A stretch of DNA of 64,000 nucleotides from Anaerolineaceae bacterium (GCA_002702065.1 NZXX01000002.1:620001-684000); one strand, 5' to 3'; positions 1-8,992 are shown, numbered from the stretch's first letter. Notes: a model not told the origin generated them from the letters alone. A program made the numbers and translations.

Positions 1-350
1 AAGGTGCTGGCGTAAGCCTGATGCACATCCAGCACCAGTTCATTGACATCGGCGGGTGTGCCCTCGAACAGCACGTCGATCTGCGGTTCGTTGTGATGCA
101 GCAAAATAGGGTGCTGCTCGGCGATGAACAGGTTGCCAAACAGACCGAGGCTAAGCCGGTGTTCGCGCACGCTCAGCACGCGAATGAGGTAATTGTTGCG
201 GTCGCGCAGGCCCTGTGCCGTTTCGTCGTATTGGGCGGTCTGGATGAACAATTGCAGTTCGTTGGGGACGCCGCCCATCTGCCCCATCAGCAGGATGCCA
301 ACTTCGTTCTCGCCTTGCAATTCCGCTATCAGCTGGTCGCGTGCAGGCAT
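1..350 (-). CDS. Conserved hypothetical protein, 3' end cut by window edge
   Basis: An open frame runs from an ATG at 350 out of the left edge, giving at least 116 residues that begin MPARDQLIAELQGENEVG. The start lies 3 nt after the stop of the metallophosphoesterase gene, with GGAA just upstream, so the two are very probably translated from one message. The visible part is a mixed alpha/beta sequence with no membrane segment and no motif I recognise. The codon pattern matches its neighbours and the frame stays open to the edge, which supports a real gene. The function is unknown and the C-terminus lies outside the window. Confidence 0.7.
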   Translation of the reverse strand, partial: MPARDQLIAELQGENEVGILLMGQMGGVPNELQLFIQTAQYDETAQGLRDRNNYLIRVLSVREHRLSLGLFGNLFIAEQHPILLHHNEPQIDVLFEGTPADVNELVLDVHQAYAST

Positions 351-353
351 GGG

Positions 354-1130
354 TTATTCCTTCAGGCGGCCCATACCGCTGAAGACCTGGGCGGCGGGGT
401 GCTGCACCGCGTCGAAATCCGCCAGCACGGCCTGCACATCATAGGGGATGCGGCGCAGGTCGATGGTGACAGCGCCATTGTCAAACGTAAACATGCCCCA
501 TTCCGCCATGCCCGGTGCGCCAAATGACAGGCCGATACTGCCGACATTGATCGCCCGCCACGCACCGAGGTCGCGGTCCATCTGTAAATGTGTATGGCCG
601 CCGATGCCCAACCGGCCTTCGCGGTCGAGCAGCGAGTCGCGCGCGGTTTCGTCCGGTGAATCCGGCCTGAGCGCGTTGGATTCGTCATCGCCGGGGCTGC
701 CATGATAGCCGACCACTGGGCCATATCCCTCGGCGCGCAGGCTGAGTTCCTGCTGGCGAATCGTTTTGAGGTATTCGTAATCTTCATAGCTGATCTGGCT
801 GGTGGCCCAGTTGAGCGCGGTGTCGCGTCCCTGCCACATCTGCGCCAACTTCTTGAAGGAGTCTTCATCCTTGGCGGATGGCATCTTCGGGCGGGTGCCG
901 TTGACCATGTAGCGGTCGGTGTTGCCGCCGATGACGCGGAATTTGTCCTTGCCGATTTGTTCGCGCAGGTCCACCACACGCCGGATGCACTCGGCAGGGC
1001 GCGGGCCGAACGCTGCCAGATCACCCAGCACCCAGATCTGATCAAACTCACCCTGCGCCTGCACATCGGCCCAGGCGGTTTCGAAAGCGGTCAGGTTGCC
1101 ATGAATATCCGATAACACTGCCAGACGCAT
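354..1130 (-). CDS. Calcineurin-like metallophosphoesterase (YfcE/MJ0936-type)
   Basis: A 258-aa soluble phosphoesterase. The metal-binding motifs appear in the family order: SDIHGN at residues 7-12, GDLAAFGPRP (the GDxxxxGP block), GGNTDRY (a GNxD-type block in which T replaces the usual H), GYHGSPGDD, and GHTHLQ near residue 200 followed by NVGSIGL. This order is typical of single-domain phosphodiesterases that use two metals. I chose the ATG at 1130, where MRLAVLSDIHGN begins and AAGGAC lies 7 nt upstream; the frame stays open 15 codons further but has no homology there. It lies downstream of an SDR gene and immediately upstream of the truncated edge gene. The substrate cannot be read from the sequence. 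Confidence 0.88.
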   Translation of the reverse strand: MRLAVLSDIHGNLTAFETAWADVQAQGEFDQIWVLGDLAAFGPRPAECIRRVVDLREQIGKDKFRVIGGNTDRYMVNGTRPKMPSAKDEDSFKKLAQMWQGRDTALNWATSQISYEDYEYLKTIRQQELSLRAEGYGPVVGYHGSPGDDESNALRPDSPDETARDSLLDREGRLGIGGHTHLQMDRDLGAWRAINVGSIGLSFGAPGMAEWGMFTFDNGAVTIDLRRIPYDVQAVLADFDAVQHPAAQVFSGMGRLKE

Positions 1131-1160
1131 GATTGTCCTTTCGTTCCGTTCGATGTGGAC

Positions 1161-1206
1161 GTAGGGGCGACTCATTTATACCCTTCAGGGTGTGAGTCGC
1201 CCCTAC
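1161..1206. repeat. Dispersed palindromic element, copy 1
   Basis: GTAGGGGCGACTCA (1161-1174) is exactly inverted as TGAGTCGCCCCTAC (1193-1206) around an 18-nt loop. It sits between the SDR stop and the phosphoesterase start. Related palindromes lie at 12924-12953 and 58130-58157, so this is a small dispersed repeat family and not a gene-specific terminator, although it could act as one. Confidence 0.8.
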
Positions 1207-1259
1207 AATAGGTTTGCATCCGAACCAATACTAACGCACGATGACCCCGCCGGACAGGA

Positions 1260-2213
1260 TCAGGTGGCGATTTTGCCCTCGGCCGCCAGCCAGTCCAGCG
1301 CCTCGAACACACCTTGCAGCGACGTGTAGCGCGGTTCGTATTCGATCAGGCGGCGGGCCTTGTCGATGCTGGCATTGGGGCTGCGATAGACGTGTTCCCA
1401 GGTGCCCTGGGCGTCTTTTTCGCCAACAGCGGTGCTGAACGTCTCCCAGGGGACGAATTCCAGCTTTGGTTCCTGGCCGAAATACGCCGCAACCGCTTCG
1501 GCAAAACCGCGCAGGGTCAGCGCCGCCGGGGAGACGACATGGAAGCTCTCGCCGACGGACGTGCTCCAGTGCTGGATCGCTCTGACAAATGACTGCGCCA
1601 CGTCCGCCGCATGGACATGATGCAGCGTCTCCATGCCAAAGTGCGGCAGCAGCAGCGTTTCACCGCGTGCCAGCTTGCTGAAGACCTCCAGATTGCCATT
1701 GCCCTGCGGATTGATAGGTGCCCAGCCGGGGCCGACAATGTGGCCGGGGTGCAGCATGGTCGCCGGGAAACCATTCTGCCGGGCTTCGCGCAGCAGGTAG
1801 GCCTCGATGGCGGCTTTGCGTGTGCCGTAATCGCCAAAGGGACGGTGCGGCTGGTCTTCTGTCGCCGGGACGCTGGTGCTGTGACCGTAAATCCAGATGG
1901 TGCCGCAGTGCAGAAAATGTTGCACATGCCCGCGCAGCGCATCCACCATCTGCCGGGCGCTGGCTTCGGTGTAACAGATCAGGTCGACGACGACGTCCGC
2001 TTGCAGCGCGCGAATCTTGGGGCCGAACTCGGCATTTTCTTCGTCTTTCTGGCGGTCCATGGTCACATAGCGGACATGCTGCCACGCCGGGTGATCCTGA
2101 TAGGGGCGGCGTTCGCCCCGGCTGACGACGGTCACATCATGGCCGAGTGCGACCAGTTCCGGGACCAGATATGTGCCGATATGGCCCGTGCCGCCGATGA
2201 TGGCTATATGCAT
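1260..2213 (-). CDS. NAD(P)-dependent epimerase/dehydratase (extended SDR)
   Basis: A 317-aa single-domain Rossmann protein. The N-terminus MHIAIIGGTGHIGTYL holds the GxxGxxG dinucleotide loop at residues 7-13. The catalytic Tyr-x3-Lys is present as DYGTRK near residue 130, preceded by CGTIWIYG, where T or S supplies the third catalytic residue. The family acts on nucleotide sugars or similar carbonyl compounds; the substrate cannot be assigned here. The ATG at 2213 follows AAAGGACACC at a suitable distance. It is the first gene of a short minus-strand group with the metallophosphoesterase, separated from it by the palindromic repeat. Confidence 0.85.
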   Translation of the reverse strand: MHIAIIGGTGHIGTYLVPELVALGHDVTVVSRGERRPYQDHPAWQHVRYVTMDRQKDEENAEFGPKIRALQADVVVDLICYTEASARQMVDALRGHVQHFLHCGTIWIYGHSTSVPATEDQPHRPFGDYGTRKAAIEAYLLREARQNGFPATMLHPGHIVGPGWAPINPQGNGNLEVFSKLARGETLLLPHFGMETLHHVHAADVAQSFVRAIQHWSTSVGESFHVVSPAALTLRGFAEAVAAYFGQEPKLEFVPWETFSTAVGEKDAQGTWEHVYRSPNASIDKARRLIEYEPRYTSLQGVFEALDWLAAEGKIAT

Positions 2214-2305
2214 GATCGGTGTCCTTTCAGGTTTTCATTGGGGTTGCAGGGGCCGTTCGTACTCAACAGCATTCACTGAACCGAATCGACCCCTGCGATG
2301 AGTCA

Positions 2306-3121
2306 TTAATGGCCGTTATCCTCAAACGGGATGGCCGGGAATCCACCGGCAAACGGTGTGTCGGGCCGCTCATAATCCCCCATCAGGGCGCGGCGCAGCG
2401 GCGTGGTGCGTTCCAGAAACGCCGGGTCCGTCTCGAACCGGTCCGAACGGCGCAGCCACGGCGGGCTGTAGATGAAGTGCATGTTGTAGCGGTCGAAGTC
2501 GCGGTTGTTGGGCATGGGCGAATGCCAGACGCCGTTGTGGAACAGCAGCACCGTGCCCGGTTTGCATTGAATGATGTGCTGGATCGGGCTGACGTTGATC
2601 TCCTTGCGTAGCTCATTCGGCAAGCCCACCGGGCTGCGATGGCTGCCGGGGATCATCATCATGTTACCCATGAACAACTCCGACTGGTCGGTCAGGTTGT
2701 AGCTGGCCCGCAGCTGCACCAGCGGCACCGGGTAGGCCAGCTGCTTGAAGTCATAGGCGCTGGAGCCGTCCTGATGCCAGCCGACGCTCTGGCTGCCCGC
2801 AGGCTGCACCGTGCACCAGGCTGCTTGCAGCACAAACCGGTCGCCATACAGGGCGCGCACTTTGGGCAGCACCGCCGGGTGGTCGATGAGCCGTTCGATA
2901 GCGGGTTCCGTCTCGAAGCCTTTGCCCAGCTGCAGCAGGCGTTCTTTCGGGTGGCCTTCGTGCAGGCGTTTGGTGGCTTCCAGCGTTTCCTCGACTTCAT
3001 CCTGGCTCAGTACATCCTCGATGATGATGTAGCCAAAACATTCGAACATGAAACGTTCAGCGTCCGTCATCGGTCCCGGCTGTGCCAGCGGGATCATCTC
3101 GTTAACCATTGTGGTTTGCAT
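2306..3121 (-). CDS. Phytanoyl-CoA dioxygenase (PhyH) family protein
   Basis: A 271-aa Fe(II)/2-oxoglutarate-dependent oxygenase of the PhyH family. The HxD iron ligands are seen in GWHQDGSSAYDF and the distal His in GVWHSPMPNNRDF, followed by RYNMHFIYS where the 2-oxoglutarate-binding Arg is expected. These enzymes hydroxylate small lipophilic or secondary-metabolite substrates in the cytoplasm; many bacterial members have no known substrate. The ATG at 3121 has AAGGTG 8 nt upstream. It is transcribed in the same direction as the NHL propeller gene upstream and the SDR gene downstream. A second PhyH gene lies at 39.5 kb and is not a close copy. Confidence 0.88.
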   Translation of the reverse strand: MQTTMVNEMIPLAQPGPMTDAERFMFECFGYIIIEDVLSQDEVEETLEATKRLHEGHPKERLLQLGKGFETEPAIERLIDHPAVLPKVRALYGDRFVLQAAWCTVQPAGSQSVGWHQDGSSAYDFKQLAYPVPLVQLRASYNLTDQSELFMGNMMMIPGSHRSPVGLPNELRKEINVSPIQHIIQCKPGTVLLFHNGVWHSPMPNNRDFDRYNMHFIYSPPWLRRSDRFETDPAFLERTTPLRRALMGDYERPDTPFAGGFPAIPFEDNGH

Positions 3122-3197
3122 GAATAATCACCTTCTCAATAAGCGAGTTGCAGGTATGGACAGGTCTGGCCGATTCTAACCTGTTGTGGGTGCTGCT

Positions 3198-4115
3198 TCA
3201 ACGGACCCGCGCCAGTTTGGTAATGCGCCCGTCGTTGATCCATTCTGCCATATAGACATTGCCGTTTTGATCCACATGCAGGTCGTGCGGTGACGTGAAG
3301 TTGCCCACCTGCCGTAGTTCATGGGCGATGTTGGGCCAGCCTTCGATCTGCCAGCCATTTTCACGCTCGCCCACGTGCGTAATCAACTGGTCGTCTTTGT
3401 CCAGAATCGTCATGCGCGAATGCAGGTCCGGGATATAAATTTCGTCCTGATACTGCACCGTTGTACACGGCAGGTCGAGCATGCCTTCGGTGATGCGGAC
3501 AAATTCGCCATCCAGCGTAAAGTATTGCAGCCGGTGGTTGCCCCGGTCGGACACCAGAATCAGCGGTTCGCTGCCACGTGTATCGAGCATGATGCCATGC
3601 GGGTTGTTCAGCAGGCCGGGTTCCTCGCCGCGTCCGCCAAACGAGAATTTGTAGTTGGCAGCCGAATCGTACACATGGACCCAGGGCTGGCCGTAACCAT
3701 CTGCGATGTAGACGTCGCCGTTGGGCGCAACCGTCGTCTCGGTAGGCGAGAATTTGTGTTCGTCGTCGTAGATTTGCGGCAGGTCCGGCGTGAGGATACG
3801 CCAGATTTCATTGCCGTCGAGGTCCGTCTTGACGACCATCGCCTGTTTGGTCAGCGCCAGATACAGGTATTCGCCGTCGCTTTCGGCGTTGAGGTGCAGG
3901 CCATGCGCGCCCTCGGCATAGGCCTCGCCCCATGATTGGATGAAATTGCCATCGGCGTCAAAGATGAGCACGGAGTCCTTGCTGGCGTTGTGCACATAGA
4001 TTCGCCCCTGCGCATCCTCGACCACACCGTGCGTATAACCCGGTTGGATATTTGACGGAATTTTCGCCCAGCCTTCTACCCATTCGTAAATATGTGAGCC
4101 AGAACCGATTTGCAT
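3198..4115 (-). CDS. NHL-repeat six-bladed beta-propeller protein
   Basis: A 305-aa protein without signal peptide. It is built from repeated blades with the NHL pattern: GRIYVHNASKDSVLIFDADG, GDVYIADGYG, LILVSDRGNHRLQYFTLDGEF, and HDLHVDQNGNVYMAEWINDG. The family resembles the peptidyl-alpha-hydroxyglycine lyase fold but is mostly non-enzymatic or of unknown function in bacteria. The ATG at 4115 follows GGAGGAGAA, a strong ribosome binding site. Its neighbour downstream is a PhyH dioxygenase, but no functional link is visible. Confidence 0.85.
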   Translation of the reverse strand: MQIGSGSHIYEWVEGWAKIPSNIQPGYTHGVVEDAQGRIYVHNASKDSVLIFDADGNFIQSWGEAYAEGAHGLHLNAESDGEYLYLALTKQAMVVKTDLDGNEIWRILTPDLPQIYDDEHKFSPTETTVAPNGDVYIADGYGQPWVHVYDSAANYKFSFGGRGEEPGLLNNPHGIMLDTRGSEPLILVSDRGNHRLQYFTLDGEFVRITEGMLDLPCTTVQYQDEIYIPDLHSRMTILDKDDQLITHVGERENGWQIEGWPNIAHELRQVGNFTSPHDLHVDQNGNVYMAEWINDGRITKLARVR

Positions 4116-4301
4116 CTATTCTCCTCCGAAATAAATCAATATCAGAGCTTGATGTTATTCGTCCGGGTGCAGATTGGCAAATTCCGGTTTCGTGCTTTAT
4201 GGCGAAAACTATTAGACTATACCTGTTGTTTTTCGCCAGTTCTGCTGCTTTTTCGCGGCCTCCGTCGGCGGGGCAGGGGCGGGAACAGGTCTGGAGGTAT
4301 G

Positions 4302-5078
4302 ATGCTGAGAATTGCGCAGATCAAGGTCTATCCGCAGCGGGGTGATTGTGCGGCGAATCAGGCGCGTCTGATGGAACTGCTGGCGCGGGTGGCTGCTCAT
4401 CAACCCGATGTGGTCATCACGCCGGAGTGCTTTCTGGATGGCTATATCGCTGATTCGGACACCCCGGCTGATGCGCTGCTCCGGTATGCCGTTTCGCCCG
4501 ATACTGCGCCCGAAGTCGCGGCGGTGCGGGCCTGGGCGGCGGCGCATCAATGCTGGGTTATCAAGGGCTGTATGCGGCGGGCTGCCGGTGGTGTGTACAA
4601 TTCTGCCCTGGTTATTAATCGCGATGGGCATCTGGTCGGTCATTACGACAAAACCCACCTGCAAACCCATGATCTCAAATTTTTGGCGGGCCAGTCGCTG
4701 CCCGTCTTTGCGTCGGACTTTGGCCCGTTCGGCGTGCTGATCTGTGCCGACCGGCGCTGGCCGGAAACGGTGCGCACCCTGGCGCTGCAAGGCGCGCGCA
4801 TCATTTTGAACCCCACCTACGGCATGCATGGCGACTTCAACCGCAGCATGATGCAGGTTCGATCGTGGGAAAGCGAAATCGTCATTGCTTTTACCCATCC
4901 GGCACAGGCGTTGATTACCGGGCCGCGCGGCGAGATCATCCGTGATAATGCCGATCTGGAAGATTCGTTCGTTATCACCGAGGTTGACCTGGATGTGGTG
5001 GATACCTGTCGGGCAGCGCCGTCTGCTCACCTGCGTGATCGCCGTCCTGATCTCTATTTTCCGGCTGGTAAAGCGTAA
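4302..5078 (+). CDS. Carbon-nitrogen hydrolase (nitrilase superfamily amidase)
   Basis: A 258-aa cytoplasmic amidohydrolase of the nitrilase superfamily. The catalytic triad is complete: Glu42 in ITPECFLDGY, Lys116 in GHYDKTHL, and Cys148 in GVLICADRRWPE. The family cleaves amide C-N bonds in small molecules; the length fits single-domain omega-amidase or carbamoylputrescine-amidase types, but the substrate is not readable. GGAGG at 4293-4297 favours the ATG at 4302 (or 4299). The frame is open further upstream, but that extension is not homologous to the family. It is divergent from the NHL propeller gene. Confidence 0.86.
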   Translation: MLRIAQIKVYPQRGDCAANQARLMELLARVAAHQPDVVITPECFLDGYIADSDTPADALLRYAVSPDTAPEVAAVRAWAAAHQCWVIKGCMRRAAGGVYNSALVINRDGHLVGHYDKTHLQTHDLKFLAGQSLPVFASDFGPFGVLICADRRWPETVRTLALQGARIILNPTYGMHGDFNRSMMQVRSWESEIVIAFTHPAQALITGPRGEIIRDNADLEDSFVITEVDLDVVDTCRAAPSAHLRDRRPDLYFPAGKA

Positions 5079-5156
5079 AATTTATGTCTGGATGCTGGGT
5101 GGTGGTGCCAAAAACGGGCGACCGGTGACTGGCCCATAATTAAAGAGGATTATTCG

Positions 5157-6164
5157 ATGATGAAAATTGTTCTTGCTGGTTTATCACTACTATTGTTGGC
5201 GGGTCTGCCGCTGGCGGCACAGGAAGAAGTGGAAACGGCGCCAACGCCGGACATTGCGCGCTGCATCAACCTGGGCAATATGCTCGAAGCGCCGACGGAA
5301 GGCGAATGGGGCCTGCGCGTGCAGGAGCCGTGGCTGCAAATCATTGCGGATGCCGGGTTCGATACGGTGCGCATCCCGATCCGCTGGTCAGCGCATGCTG
5401 CCGACGAAGCGCCCTACACCATCGACGACGCATTTTTTGAGCGCGTGGACGCGGTGGTTGGCTGGGCCCTTGATGCCGGGTTGCAGGCAATTGTGAATAT
5501 TCACCACTATGAAGAAATCATGCCGGACCCGGAAGGGCACCATGACCGGCTGCTGGGCCTGTGGGCACAGATCGCGGATCATTATCAGGATTACCCGCAG
5601 ACGCTGATCTTCGAGATTCTCAACGAGCCGAATGACAAGCTGACCACCAACCTGTGGAACCGCTATCAGGCCGAAATCGTTGCGCTGATCCGCACGACGA
5701 ACCCGGAACGACGTCTGATCGTCAGCGGCGCGGGCTGGGGGTCTGTCTACGAACTGCCCTGGGTCAAGCTGCCAGCAGACGCGGACAACCTGATCGTCAG
5801 CTTCCACAATTATGAGCCATTTGAATTTACGCATCAGGGTGCGGAGTGGGTCGCCGGGGCGGACCGATGGGTTGGGCGAACGTGGGGGACCGACGTCGAT
5901 TATCGTAACCTGGACGAATACTTCGACTATGCCGTGCAGTGGGGCGACCGGCTGGATGCACCGCTGTTCATGGGTGAATTTGGCGCGTACAGCAAAGCCG
6001 ATATGGAATCGCGCCTGTTGTTCACCCGCGCCGTAGTCGAACAGGCCGAAGCACGCGGTATCGGCTGGTGTTACTGGGAATTTGCTGCCGGGTTTGGAAT
6101 CTACGACTCGGTTACGGACACATATAACGAGCTGTATGGGGCGCTTATTCCGGACGCGTCATAG
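5157..6164 (+). CDS. Secreted glycoside hydrolase family 5 (cellulase-like)
   Basis: A 335-aa exported glycosidase. Residues 1-21 form a signal peptide ending LAAQ. The GH5 signature runs through RCINLGNMLEAP, DTVRIPIRWS, HHYEEIM, FEILNEPND (acid/base Glu157) and FMGEFGAYSK (nucleophile Glu274). GH5 enzymes hydrolyse beta-1,4-glucans, mannans or related glycans outside the cytoplasm. There is no carbohydrate-binding module. AGAGGA at 5144-5149 precedes the tandem ATGs at 5157/5160. It is followed by a strong hairpin at 6174-6216. Family assignment is firm; specificity is not. Confidence 0.9.
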   Translation: MMKIVLAGLSLLLLAGLPLAAQEEVETAPTPDIARCINLGNMLEAPTEGEWGLRVQEPWLQIIADAGFDTVRIPIRWSAHAADEAPYTIDDAFFERVDAVVGWALDAGLQAIVNIHHYEEIMPDPEGHHDRLLGLWAQIADHYQDYPQTLIFEILNEPNDKLTTNLWNRYQAEIVALIRTTNPERRLIVSGAGWGSVYELPWVKLPADADNLIVSFHNYEPFEFTHQGAEWVAGADRWVGRTWGTDVDYRNLDEYFDYAVQWGDRLDAPLFMGEFGAYSKADMESRLLFTRAVVEQAEARGIGWCYWEFAAGFGIYDSVTDTYNELYGALIPDAS

Positions 6165-6173
6165 GTGAAAGCG

Positions 6174-6216
6174 CAGGGGCACGCTGTACGGAAAACACGG
6201 TGGCGGCGTGCCCCTG
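6174..6216. terminator. Hairpin between convergent GH5 and nitroreductase genes
   Basis: CAGGGGCACGC (6174-6184) is perfectly inverted as GCGTGCCCCTG (6206-6216), an 11-bp GC-rich stem. It lies 10 nt after the GH5 stop and 17 nt from the nitroreductase stop on the other strand. Neither side has a good T tract, so termination is inferred from the position. Confidence 0.6.
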
Positions 6217-6232
6217 TGATGCGCGGTCAGGT

Positions 6233-6871
6233 TCAGGAGGTGCTGTCCCAGCTATCCCAGTAAGTGACCTCACGGGCCGGGTGGCGTTTGGCCGGGCGGA
6301 AATCCTCGCCGGTGTAGTACGCCACGGGCAGCAGCGCCGCCTGCGTGATATGATCGGGGATACCGAGCAGGTCGGCGACTTCCTGTTCGTAGCGCAGATG
6401 CAGGGTGGTCCATGCGGAGCCCACACCGTGTGCCCGCAGCGCCAGCATCAGCGACCACGTGGCAGGCAGGATCGAGCCATAGAATCCGGCCATTGCCTGC
6501 GGCGTCGGGTTTTCCAGCCGGCCTTCGATGCAGGGGATAATCATGACGGGGACACGATGCATGTTTTCTGCCAGATATTCAGCGGAATCGAGCACACGGC
6601 TGGTCTGGTCATTGCCCCGGCTCTGTTCGCGGGCGTTTTTGACGTAGTGGTCGAAAAACGAGGTGCGGTAATAATTGCCGATCTGCTCGCGTTTGTTGGC
6701 CTCGGTGACGACCACAAAATGCCAGCGCTGGTTGTTGCCGCCGGTCGGTGCCTGAACCGCGATTTCCAGGCACTGGCGAATAATGTCCGGCTCAACCGCG
6801 CGCGTCAGGTCCAGGCGCTTGCGGACGCTGCGGGTGGTTGTTAATAATTTTTCGGGTGTTAAAGTATCCAT
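6233..6871 (-). CDS. Nitroreductase family FMN oxidoreductase
   Basis: A 212-aa flavoprotein of the nitroreductase fold. TTRSVRKRLD near the N-terminus carries the conserved Arg pair that contacts FMN, APTGGNNQRWHFVVV is the classic second FMN-binding segment, and ALRAHGVGSAWTTLHL followed by LGIPDHITQAALLPVAY matches the C-terminal half. Such enzymes reduce nitro, quinone or enone groups with NAD(P)H in the cytoplasm. The ATG at 6871 follows GGAGGAGA. It is convergent with the GH5 gene and divergent from the DUF1003 gene. Confidence 0.9.
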   Translation of the reverse strand: MDTLTPEKLLTTTRSVRKRLDLTRAVEPDIIRQCLEIAVQAPTGGNNQRWHFVVVTEANKREQIGNYYRTSFFDHYVKNAREQSRGNDQTSRVLDSAEYLAENMHRVPVMIIPCIEGRLENPTPQAMAGFYGSILPATWSLMLALRAHGVGSAWTTLHLRYEQEVADLLGIPDHITQAALLPVAYYTGEDFRPAKRHPAREVTYWDSWDSTS

Positions 6872-6958
6872 TTCCCAAATCTCCTCCGGATTGTATAAAT
6901 CACTGTTGCGGGTAGGATTGATACGTGTTCACTATACCGGAATTGGTGGGGGCGTAAA

Positions 6959-7420
6959 ATGGGACAGGTCCAGTTTCCTAAAATTCAATACCGGACTTCG
7001 ATGGTGCGTAATCGTAACCAGGTGCTGGATGAACAGGCATCGTCGGGGCAAAAAGCGGCGGACAGGGTGGCGTCGATCGTGGGTTCGTGGCGCTTTATTA
7101 TTATTCAGTCCGTGCTGCTGATGTTCTGGGTGTTGTTGAATATCTCCGGCTGGGTTTTTAAGTGGGACCCCTATCCCTTTATTCTGATGAATCTGGTGCT
7201 TTCGACACAGGCCGCTTTCACCGCGCCCATTATCATGATGAGTCAGAATCGGCAGGCCGAGCGTGATCGGCTGGAAAGCCATATGGATTTTGAGATTGAT
7301 CGTCAGGCGGAAGAAGAAATCCGCGCCATTAAGGAGCAGCTTGAGGCTCAGAATCAGGCGTTGTTGCACATTCATCAGCTGCTGCTCGATCTGCATACAT
7401 CAAAAAAGGAGGCCGAGTGA
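6959..7420 (+). CDS. DUF1003 family membrane protein
   Basis: A 153-aa protein with the distinctive DUF1003 core: ADRVASIVGSWRFIIIQS, a first membrane helix through FWVLLNI, then DPYPFILMNLVLSTQAAF and a second helix through PIIMMSQNRQAERDR. After the membrane hairpin comes a charged coiled-coil tail (EIDRQAEEEIRAIKEQLE). The family is widespread and of unknown function. The start ATG follows a purine-poor leader and is set by homology. The stop overlaps the next start by one base (TGATG), so translation of the downstream glycosidase is probably coupled. Confidence 0.87.
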   Translation: MGQVQFPKIQYRTSMVRNRNQVLDEQASSGQKAADRVASIVGSWRFIIIQSVLLMFWVLLNISGWVFKWDPYPFILMNLVLSTQAAFTAPIIMMSQNRQAERDRLESHMDFEIDRQAEEEIRAIKEQLEAQNQALLHIHQLLLDLHTSKKEAE

Positions 7421-8952
7421 TGGCACCGGTACAACAGTGGACGGTTTTTGAAACAGAATTCAACAGTACGCAAACTTATGAAAATCCATTCTGGGATGTC
7501 ACCGTACGGGTACATTTTACCGGGCCGGGCGGGCAGCACACGGTCGAAGCCTTCTGGGACGGCGACGATGTGTGGCGGGTCCGTTTCAGCCCGACGGCAG
7601 CGGGGGCATGGCAGTGGCGGACGGTGTGTTCGGATGAAGCGAACAGCGGCCTGCATGGTCAGACCGGCACGCTCGATTGTGTCCCGTACGAAGGCAGTAA
7701 CCCCGTCCTGAGTCATGGCCCGCTGAACACCAGCAACAATGGCCGCTACCTGCAATTTGCCGATGGTACGCCCTTTTTCTGGCTGGGTGACACGGCGTGG
7801 AATGGCGTATTGCTGTCCAAAGCGGAAGACTGGACACGCTACCTGATGGCGCGGCGCGAACAGGGGTTCAACGTCATTCAGTTTGTGGCGACGCAATGGC
7901 GCGCTTCGACGGCAGGCGACAGCCAGGGCGAACTGGCGTTTGAGGGCACAGACCATATCACGATTAATCCGGCATTTTTCCAGCGGGCAGACCCCAAAGT
8001 GGCAGCCATCAACGAGCATGGCATGATCGCCGCCCCGGTGATGCTGTGGACTCTGACGGAAATTGACCCCGGCCAGACCCTGACCGAAGCCGCAGCGACC
8101 CGGCTGGTCCGCTATGAACAGGCCCGTTGGGGCGCGTATCAGGTGGTGTGGCTGCTGGGTGGTGACGGACGCTATCATCAGGATGACCGGGCGGCGCGGT
8201 TCAAGCGGATTGGCCGGGCAGTGTTTGGCGACCGTCATGACCGGTTGGTGACGATGCATCCCTGCGGCGTTAGTTGGGTGGGCGAGTTGTTCGGCGAGGA
8301 ATCGTGGTTCGACTTTATCGGCTACCAGAGCGGGCACGGCGATTCGGCGGAACACGTGCGCTGGCTGGTGCAGGGCCCCCCGGCGACCGAGTGGTCGAAT
8401 GAGCCTGTCAAACCCGTGATCAATCTGGAACCGAATTATGAAGGTCACCCGGCTTACGAAACAGGCGACAAGTTCAGCGACTACCACGTGCGGCGGGCAT
8501 CATACTGGAGCCTGCTGGTGTCGCCACCGGCGGGTGTGACCTACGGCAACAACGAAATCTGGACATGGCGTGAAGACCCCGGCCCGGCAGAGAATCATCG
8601 CAATATCGGCACGGTGCAGCCCTGGCACGAAGGCGTCGAAATGCCGGGGATCAGCAACATGACGACGCTGCGCGGGTTCTTCGAGATGCTGCGCTGGACG
8701 AAGATGACGCCCGCGCCGGAACTCTTAAAGCAGCAGCCCGGCGATGAGGACCCCAACCGGTTTGTCGCTGCGGCCCAGACGCTGGATGAAGCTCAGGTGG
8801 TGATTTACCTGCCGCTGGGTGGCACGGTTGAACTGACGCGGGATTTTGGCAGCGCCCGCTGGTTCAACCCGCGTACCGGGGAATGGTCCACTGCGGAAGC
8901 GGGTTATACCGCGCCGGATGAACAGGACTGGCTGCTGGTGCTGGATCAGTAA
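7420..8952 (+). CDS. DUF4038/DUF5060 glycoside hydrolase (GH140-like)
   Basis: A 510-aa protein with the architecture of apiosidase-like glycosidases. An N-terminal beta domain (DUF5060-like; VWRVRFSPTAAGAWQWRTV) is followed by a TIM-barrel DUF4038 domain opening with FFWLGDTAWNGVLLS. The chain ends in a small beta domain resembling the putative collagen-binding module (VVIYLPLGGTVELTRDF...WFNPRTGEW). There is no signal peptide, so it may act on imported oligosaccharides. AGGAGG at 7407-7412 favours the ATG at 7420 over the GTG at 7417. It is coupled to the DUF1003 gene by a 1-nt overlap. Substrate unknown; family assignment good. Confidence 0.85.
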   Translation: MAPVQQWTVFETEFNSTQTYENPFWDVTVRVHFTGPGGQHTVEAFWDGDDVWRVRFSPTAAGAWQWRTVCSDEANSGLHGQTGTLDCVPYEGSNPVLSHGPLNTSNNGRYLQFADGTPFFWLGDTAWNGVLLSKAEDWTRYLMARREQGFNVIQFVATQWRASTAGDSQGELAFEGTDHITINPAFFQRADPKVAAINEHGMIAAPVMLWTLTEIDPGQTLTEAAATRLVRYEQARWGAYQVVWLLGGDGRYHQDDRAARFKRIGRAVFGDRHDRLVTMHPCGVSWVGELFGEESWFDFIGYQSGHGDSAEHVRWLVQGPPATEWSNEPVKPVINLEPNYEGHPAYETGDKFSDYHVRRASYWSLLVSPPAGVTYGNNEIWTWREDPGPAENHRNIGTVQPWHEGVEMPGISNMTTLRGFFEMLRWTKMTPAPELLKQQPGDEDPNRFVAAAQTLDEAQVVIYLPLGGTVELTRDFGSARWFNPRTGEWSTAEAGYTAPDEQDWLLVLDQ

Positions 8953-8992
8953 ACAATCGACTGAAGACGATCAACAGGGTAGAAAGCGCGGG

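Noticed and set aside
4110..4298. Upstream extension of the nitrilase-family frame
   Set aside because: The extra residues are Arg-rich and hydrophobic without homology. GGAGG directly precedes the start at 4299/4302.
7375..8487. 370-codon open frame antisense to the DUF4038 glycosidase
   Set aside because: Rich in Arg, His and Pro, no ribosome site, no family resemblance. It is a GC-driven shadow of the real gene.
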